Shown here: positions 24,517 through 28,139 of the stretch, piece by piece
Numbering within the stretch: the stretch's first letter is position 1
Layout: each line of letters begins with the position of its first letter
Source of the DNA: Bacteroidota bacterium
GTDB taxonomy: Bacteria > Bacteroidota > Bacteroidia > Bacteroidales > Rikenellaceae
Direction of reading: 5' to 3'
DNA: 28,139 bases
Assembly: GCA_023443765.1 (NCBI GenBank)
Contig: JAEZTA010000019.1
Location: 1-28,139, forward strand
Notes under the pieces: generated by a model
Databases searched by the model: none
What the model was told of the DNA's origin: nothing
The model's input: the letters and a program-made list of their open reading frames with translations, nothing else
Made by a program: the position numbers and the translations under genes

Positions 24517-24819
24517 AGTACAGACAATCCCTCTAAATCCCCCTTTAAGTTCCTTTTCGTTGCTTCCGCTCGGCATAGTCTGCAAGCAGCCTTTGCCCTC
24601 GCTTACTCGCAACGTTGAAAAAGAGGACTTTACAGAAAAGCCGAATCGCTGTCGCACCAACCGGGCAAAGCGTACGCCATCTCCCTCCCCGAGGGAGGGC
24701 CGGGGTGGGGTCAGCATTTGCAAATGCTGCCAAAGGCAGCAAAACAGCGGTCCGAAACGGGAACGCAAGGAGATATAGACTGACAAACGAACAACAAAAC
24801 CTAATAAAATCAAGTAACA
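24435..24819. repeat. Repeat-like intergenic region between kduI and kduD
   Basis: 385 bp without a convincing gene. It holds arm 2 of the inverted repeat, then from about 24520 a stretch that resembles dispersed elements seen in many bacteria: CTCCCTC-CCC-GAGGGAG (24681-24697), the perfect palindrome CAGCATTTGCAAATGCTG (24712-24729) and the hairpin GCTGCC-AAA-GGCAGC (24726-24740). Its conceptual translation, with TPSPSPREGRGG, is of the kind produced by such elements. I see no clear promoter for kduD. Confidence 0.6.
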
Positions 24820-25614
24820 ATGGTAGACTTTTCTTTGAAAGGTAAGGTAGCGCTCGTAACGGGCGCCTCTTACGGCATCGGATTCGCACTGGCGACGGCT
24901 TTTGCCAAACAGGGCGCAAAGATCGTTTTCAACGACATCAAGCAGGAACTGGTAGACAAAGGCCTGGCGGCTTACAAAGCCGAAGGGATCGAAGCTCACG
25001 GATACGTTTGCGACGTGACCAACGAGGAGCAGGTGAACGCCATGGTGGCGCAGATCGAGAAGGAAGTCGGCGTCGTCGACATCCTCGTGAACAATGCCGG
25101 CATCATCAAGCGCATCCCGATGATCGAGATGACCGCTGCGGAGTTCCGCCAGGTGATCGACATCGACCTCAACGGTCCGTTCATCGTTTCGAAGGCCGTC
25201 ATCCCCTCGATGATCAAGAAGGGCCACGGCAAGATCATCAACATCTGCTCGATGATGTCGGAGCTGGGCCGCGAGACCGTGTCGGCTTACGCTGCTGCCA
25301 AGGGCGGCCTGAAGATGCTGACCCGCAACATCGCATCGGAATACGGCGAATACAACATTCAGTGCAACGGCATCGGCCCGGGCTACATCGCAACGCCCCA
25401 GACCGCTCCCCTGCGTGAGAAGCAGGCCGACGGTTCGCGCCATCCGTTCGACGCCTTCATCGTAGCCAAGACCCCCGCAGCGCGCTGGGGTACGCCCGAA
25501 GACCTTGCAGGTCCCGCAGTGTTCCTCGCATCGGACGCTTCGGACTTCGTCAACGGCCACATTCTCTACGTCGACGGCGGCATTCTGGCTTACATCGGCA
25601 AGCAGCCGAAGTAG
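24820..25614 (+). CDS. kduD: 2-dehydro-3-deoxy-D-gluconate 5-dehydrogenase
   Basis: A 264-residue short-chain dehydrogenase that reduces the KduI product (3-deoxy-2,5-diketogluconate) to 2-keto-3-deoxygluconate, which enters the Entner-Doudoroff-type branch. TGASYGIG (14-21) binds NAD(P); VNNAGI (90-95) follows; the catalytic residues are Ser144 (NICSMMS), Tyr157 and Lys161 (SAYAAAKGG). The C-terminus FLASDASDFVNGHILYVDGG is typical of KduD. Other SDR sugar dehydrogenases are similar, but the neighbour kduI makes KduD the best name. It may be read from the kduI promoter despite the repeat-filled 385-bp gap. Confidence 0.93.
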   Translation: MVDFSLKGKVALVTGASYGIGFALATAFAKQGAKIVFNDIKQELVDKGLAAYKAEGIEAHGYVCDVTNEEQVNAMVAQIEKEVGVVDILVNNAGIIKRIPMIEMTAAEFRQVIDIDLNGPFIVSKAVIPSMIKKGHGKIINICSMMSELGRETVSAYAAAKGGLKMLTRNIASEYGEYNIQCNGIGPGYIATPQTAPLREKQADGSRHPFDAFIVAKTPAARWGTPEDLAGPAVFLASDASDFVNGHILYVDGGILAYIGKQPK

Positions 25615-25631
25615 GAACCGAACTCCTCTAT

Positions 25632-25668
25632 AAAAAATCCCCTGCTCTTTCGAAAGCAGGGGATTTTT
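25632..25668. terminator. Bidirectional intrinsic terminator
   Basis: Perfect 14-bp stem AAAAATCCCCTGCT / AGCAGGGGATTTTT with an 8-nt loop; T runs on both strands. It separates kduD (plus) from the ABC-F gene (minus). Confidence 0.9.
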
Positions 25669-25682
25669 CAATTTCAGGCCTC

Positions 25683-27296
25683 CTAAGCCCACAACGCTTC
25701 GAGGCGCTGGGCCACGATCTCATCCGTGATGTAATCGTCGTACTCCATATAGCGGTCGACCATGCCGTTCGGCGTGAGTTCGATGATGCGGTTGGCAACC
25801 GTGTTCACAAATTCGTGGTCGTGCGAACTCATCAGCACATTGCCCTTGAAGTTGATCAGCGAGTTATTGAACGCCTGAATCGATTCGAGGTCGAGATGGT
25901 TGGTCGGAGAGTCCAGCACGAGCGTATTGGGCTGCTGGATCATCATTTTCGACACCATGCAGCGCACCTTCTCGCCGCCGGAGAGCACATTGACCTTCTT
26001 GTAAATCTCCTCGCCGCTGAACAGCATCTTCCCCAGATACCCCCGCAGGTAAAGCTCCGAGGTGTCGGACGAGAACTGCGCAAGCCAGTCGACAATCGAG
26101 AGCTGGCTCTCGAAATAGGGAGCATTGTTGAGCGGCAGGTAGGCGTAGTTGATGGTCGTACCCCACTCGACGACACCCGCGTCGGCCTTGTCGTCGCCGA
26201 CGAGAATATCGAACAGGGCCGAAACGGCACGCGGATCGCGCGCAAGGAAGGCAATTTTATCGCCCTTCTCGACCGTAAAGCTGATATTGCTGAAAAGCCG
26301 TTCGCCGTTGACCGTCTTGCTCAACTCGTCGACCCCCAGAATCTTCGTCCCGGCCTCGCGTTCGGGCTGGAAAATAATACCCGGATATTTGCGCATCGAA
26401 GGCTTGATCTCCTCGATATTGAGCCGTTCGAGCATCTTCTTGCGCGATGTCGTCTGCTTCGATTTGGCGACATTGGCGCTGAACCGCTGGATGAACTCCA
26501 ACAGCTCCTTCTTCTTCTCCTCGGCTTTCTTATTCTGGTTCTGCTGCTGGCGCAAGGCGAGCTGGCTCGACTCGTACCAGAAACTGTAATTACCCGAGAA
26601 CAGGTTTATATCGCTGTAATCAATATCGACGGTATGCGTACACACCGAGTCAAGGAAGTGACGGTCGTGCGAGACGACGAGCACCGTATTTTCGTAATTC
26701 GACAGGTAGTTTTCGAGCCACGCGATCGTCGTCCGGTCGAGGTCGTTGGTCGGCTCGTCGAGCAGCAGGTTGTCGGGTTTGCCGAACAACGCCTGCGCCA
26801 GGAGCACGCGCACCTTCTCTTTGGCGCTCAGGTCGCCCATCAACTGGTAGTGGAGTGCCTCCCTGACCCCGAGGCTGCTCAAAAGGTTGGCGGCATCGCT
26901 CTCGGCATTCCAGCCCTGCATCTCCGCGAATTTCTCCTCCAGCTCACCGGCCCGAAGCCCGTCCTCCTCCGAAAAATCAGGCTTGGCGTACAACTCCTCC
27001 TTCTCTTTCATCGTACTCCACAGCGGCTGATGTCCCATCAGAACTGTGTCGAGAACCGTAAATTGGTCGTACTCGAAGTGGTCCTGCTTGAGCACCGACA
27101 ACCTCTCGCCGGGCCCGAAAGCCACATTGCCCCGCGACGGAGTCACCTCCCCGCTGAGCACTTTCAGGAACGTGGACTTTCCCGCCCCGTTCGCGCCGAT
27201 CACACCATAGCAGTTGCCCGGAGTGAATTTGAGGTTAATATCTTTAAAAAGAACCCGTTTTCCGTACTGTACCTCTAAATTTGAAACTGTAATCAT
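25683..27296 (-). CDS. ABC-F family ATPase with a degenerate second site
   Basis: A 537-residue soluble protein with two ABC domains joined by a charged linker (about 245-300), the layout of ABC-F factors that act on ribosomes; no membrane part. Domain 1 has Walker A GANGAGKS (34-41) and Walker B LLLDEPTNDLD (177-187), but its signature is LSAKEK (156-161) in place of LSGGEK. Domain 2 has an intact signature LSGGEKVR (438-445), but its Walker A is replaced by FLARDPRAVSALF (350-362) and the catalytic Glu of Walker B is Ser463 (LVLDSPTNHLD). One composite site (Walker A1 with signature 2) is complete; the other has lost both halves. By domain order it is nearest to the YbiT/YkpA-like group. 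Alone between two terminator-bounded neighbours. Confidence 0.93.
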   Translation of the reverse strand: MITVSNLEVQYGKRVLFKDINLKFTPGNCYGVIGANGAGKSTFLKVLSGEVTPSRGNVAFGPGERLSVLKQDHFEYDQFTVLDTVLMGHQPLWSTMKEKEELYAKPDFSEEDGLRAGELEEKFAEMQGWNAESDAANLLSSLGVREALHYQLMGDLSAKEKVRVLLAQALFGKPDNLLLDEPTNDLDRTTIAWLENYLSNYENTVLVVSHDRHFLDSVCTHTVDIDYSDINLFSGNYSFWYESSQLALRQQQNQNKKAEEKKKELLEFIQRFSANVAKSKQTTSRKKMLERLNIEEIKPSMRKYPGIIFQPEREAGTKILGVDELSKTVNGERLFSNISFTVEKGDKIAFLARDPRAVSALFDILVGDDKADAGVVEWGTTINYAYLPLNNAPYFESQLSIVDWLAQFSSDTSELYLRGYLGKMLFSGEEIYKKVNVLSGGEKVRCMVSKMMIQQPNTLVLDSPTNHLDLESIQAFNNSLINFKGNVLMSSHDHEFVNTVANRIIELTPNGMVDRYMEYDDYITDEIVAQRLEALWA

Positions 27297-27319
27297 CCTT
27301 AAAATCTAATTTGACGGTA

Positions 27320-27327
27320 CAAAAGTA
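27320..27327 (-). promoter_or_regulatory. -7 box of the ABC-F gene
   Basis: TACTTTTG on the minus strand, 23 nt before the start codon. No -33 TTTG at the usual distance. Confidence 0.4.
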
Positions 27328-27730
27328 GCCCAAAAGAACGAGTAAACCGAACCGAAACGTAAAAATCGGCAGAATTGTCGCTTTTCGGCATCGAAATCCC
27401 GGCGGCAGGTCGGGGAGCCCCACCCCACGAACCGGATGCCGATCCGCACACAGGTCGGGTCGGCCACCGATGCCGGTTGTTTTCCGGAGAAGCCCCCCAT
27501 ACGATAAAACTCCGTTCGAAACCGCATCCGGGGCAATGAATTTACAAAATTTTTTAATAAAGTTTCCGGTTCCAGATGTGACGCCGAAAAGGTCATTCCA
27601 ATTAAAAGCCGACCGGAAATATTTCATTTGAATTACAATCTGTTAGCATTTCAAGACAAAAGAAATCGACAGCCAGACGAAGGAAACCTAAAAAATCGAC
27701 TAAAAAAGACCAATTTAACAATTTATTTAA

Positions 27731-27738
27731 TATATTTG
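27731..27738 (+). promoter_or_regulatory. Distal -7 box ahead of korA
   Basis: TATATTTG, 114 nt before the korA ATG, in an AT-rich block. No TTTG at -33. Confidence 0.4.
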
Positions 27739-27803
27739 CATAATATAGGATGCGGTTCGGCATGGGCTGCGAACAAGTTCGCCGCTTTGCCCTCACCTCT
27801 CAC

Positions 27804-27811
27804 TATATTTG
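27804..27811 (+). promoter_or_regulatory. Proximal -7 box ahead of korA
   Basis: TATATTTG, 41 nt before the korA ATG. TTTG at 27786-27789 is only 14 nt upstream. The preceding CTCACCTCTCAC is shared with the region ahead of glgB. Confidence 0.45.
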
Positions 27812-27852
27812 AGAAATCGTTGTTATAAACATCTAATCTGAAACCAAAAATC

Positions 27853-28139
27853 ATGGAACAATCAAAAGTGCGGGAGTTGCAGGATGTCGTAATACGCTTC
27901 TCGGGCGATTCGGGCGACGGCATGCAGCTTACGGGCACGCTCTTTTCCGACACGTCGGCGTTGCTGGGAAACGGGATCTCGACCTTCCCCGACTACCCCG
28001 CCGAGATTCGCGCCCCGCAGGGAACCGTTGCGGGCGTTTCGGGCTTTCATGTACATTTCGGCGACCACCGCGAGCTGAATCCCGGCGATTACTGCGACGT
28101 ACTGGTGGCGATGAACCCCGCGGCGCTCAAGGCCAACCG
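27853..28139 (+). CDS. korA: 2-oxoacid:ferredoxin oxidoreductase subunit alpha (N-terminal part)
   Basis: 95 codons plus two bases; the rest lies beyond the right edge. The ATG at 27853 is followed by VVIRFSGDSGDGMQLTGTLF, the start of the gamma-type domain found at the N-terminus of 2-oxoglutarate (or other 2-oxoacid) ferredoxin oxidoreductase alpha subunits; STFPDYPAEIRAPQGTVAGV and the next VSGFHVHFGD are likewise typical. The enzyme oxidises 2-oxoglutarate to succinyl-CoA and reduces ferredoxin, a usual step in anaerobic Bacteroidetes. The beta subunit would be expected next. Substrate choice (2-oxoglutarate rather than another 2-oxoacid) is by family. Confidence 0.88.
   Translation, partial: MEQSKVRELQDVVIRFSGDSGDGMQLTGTLFSDTSALLGNGISTFPDYPAEIRAPQGTVAGVSGFHVHFGDHRELNPGDYCDVLVAMNPAALKAN

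Larger units (their letters stand above)
27328..27852. other. Long intergenic region between the ABC-F gene and korA
   Basis: 525 bp with no convincing gene. The first half (to 27530) is GC-rich with small repeats (GATGCCG twice) and no protein-like frame; the second half is AT-rich and holds two promoter-like boxes for korA. Short frames on both strands here lack any recognisable motif. Confidence 0.5.

Noticed and set aside
24560..24778. Small protein of 72 codons between kduI and kduD
   Set aside because: Translation of the repeat block (SPREGRGG type); not protein-like.
24418..25692. Minus-strand frame of 424 codons
   Set aside because: Antisense to kduD and across the repeat block; no domain.
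27244..27627. Minus-strand frame of 127 codons ahead of the ABC-F gene
   Set aside because: Overlaps the ABC-F start in another frame and contains its promoter box; no motif.
1..28139. tRNA or rRNA genes, insertion sequences, replication origin
   Set aside because: None recognised on reading both strands; no transposase motif and no conserved rRNA segment seen.

Overview
The window looks like chromosomal DNA of a GC-rich member of the Bacteroidales, most like Alistipes (genus is an inference from gene families and composition, not a search). Reasons: promoters of the Bacteroidetes type (TTTG, 19 nt, TAnnTTTG; three exact matches), no clear Shine-Dalgarno dependence, a BACON-type lipoprotein, a TPR sensor kinase, a Bacteroidetes-length TamB beside tsaD, kduI/kduD, and a 2-oxoacid:ferredoxin oxidoreductase.

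Layout. 1-1260 (minus): a TetR regulator followed by the N-terminal half of a TolC-type efflux channel that runs off the left edge. 1409-3445 (minus): a membrane sensor histidine kinase with a TPR periplasmic part. 3576-5129 (minus): a POT-family oligopeptide transporter, divergent from 5294-7330 (plus), a eukaryote-type glycogen branching enzyme, followed by a four-helix membrane protein. 8103-16913 (minus): a long, tightly spaced run read as tamB - exbB - exbD - tonB - DUF1573 protein - MTA/SAH deaminase-like amidohydrolase - tpx, that is, outer-membrane biogenesis and energy transduction genes with a purine-salvage enzyme and a peroxidase at the end. tamB is split into two frames by an apparent loss of one G in a short G run. 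16974-18899 (plus): tsaD and a lipoprotein. 18981-20096 (minus): an FMN-dependent nitronate monooxygenase/FabK-like enzyme.

20291-23009 is the only stretch that looks accessory: an intact phage-type terminase large subunit, a possible 24-codon leader overlapping its start, a 95-residue protein of unknown function, and a divergent CI/LexA-like S24 repressor with its catalytic Ser/Lys and a candidate Ala-Gly self-cleavage site. The two promoters of this cassette overlap face to face and carry repeated TTCAAA-type elements, so the repressor probably controls both sides. No capsid, portal, tail, integrase or lysis gene is present. This is my best candidate for an under-described unit.

23090-23412 holds two 164-bp direct repeats. 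23592-25614 (plus) carries kduI and kduD (metabolism of unsaturated uronates from pectin or glycosaminoglycans), separated by 385 bp of repeat-like DNA that includes an inverted copy of the 3' end of kduI. 25683-27296 (minus) is an ABC-F ATPase whose second ATP site appears degenerate. A 556-bp intergenic region with promoter-like boxes leads into the start of korA (27853, plus), cut by the right edge. No tRNA, rRNA, CRISPR array or insertion sequence was recognised.
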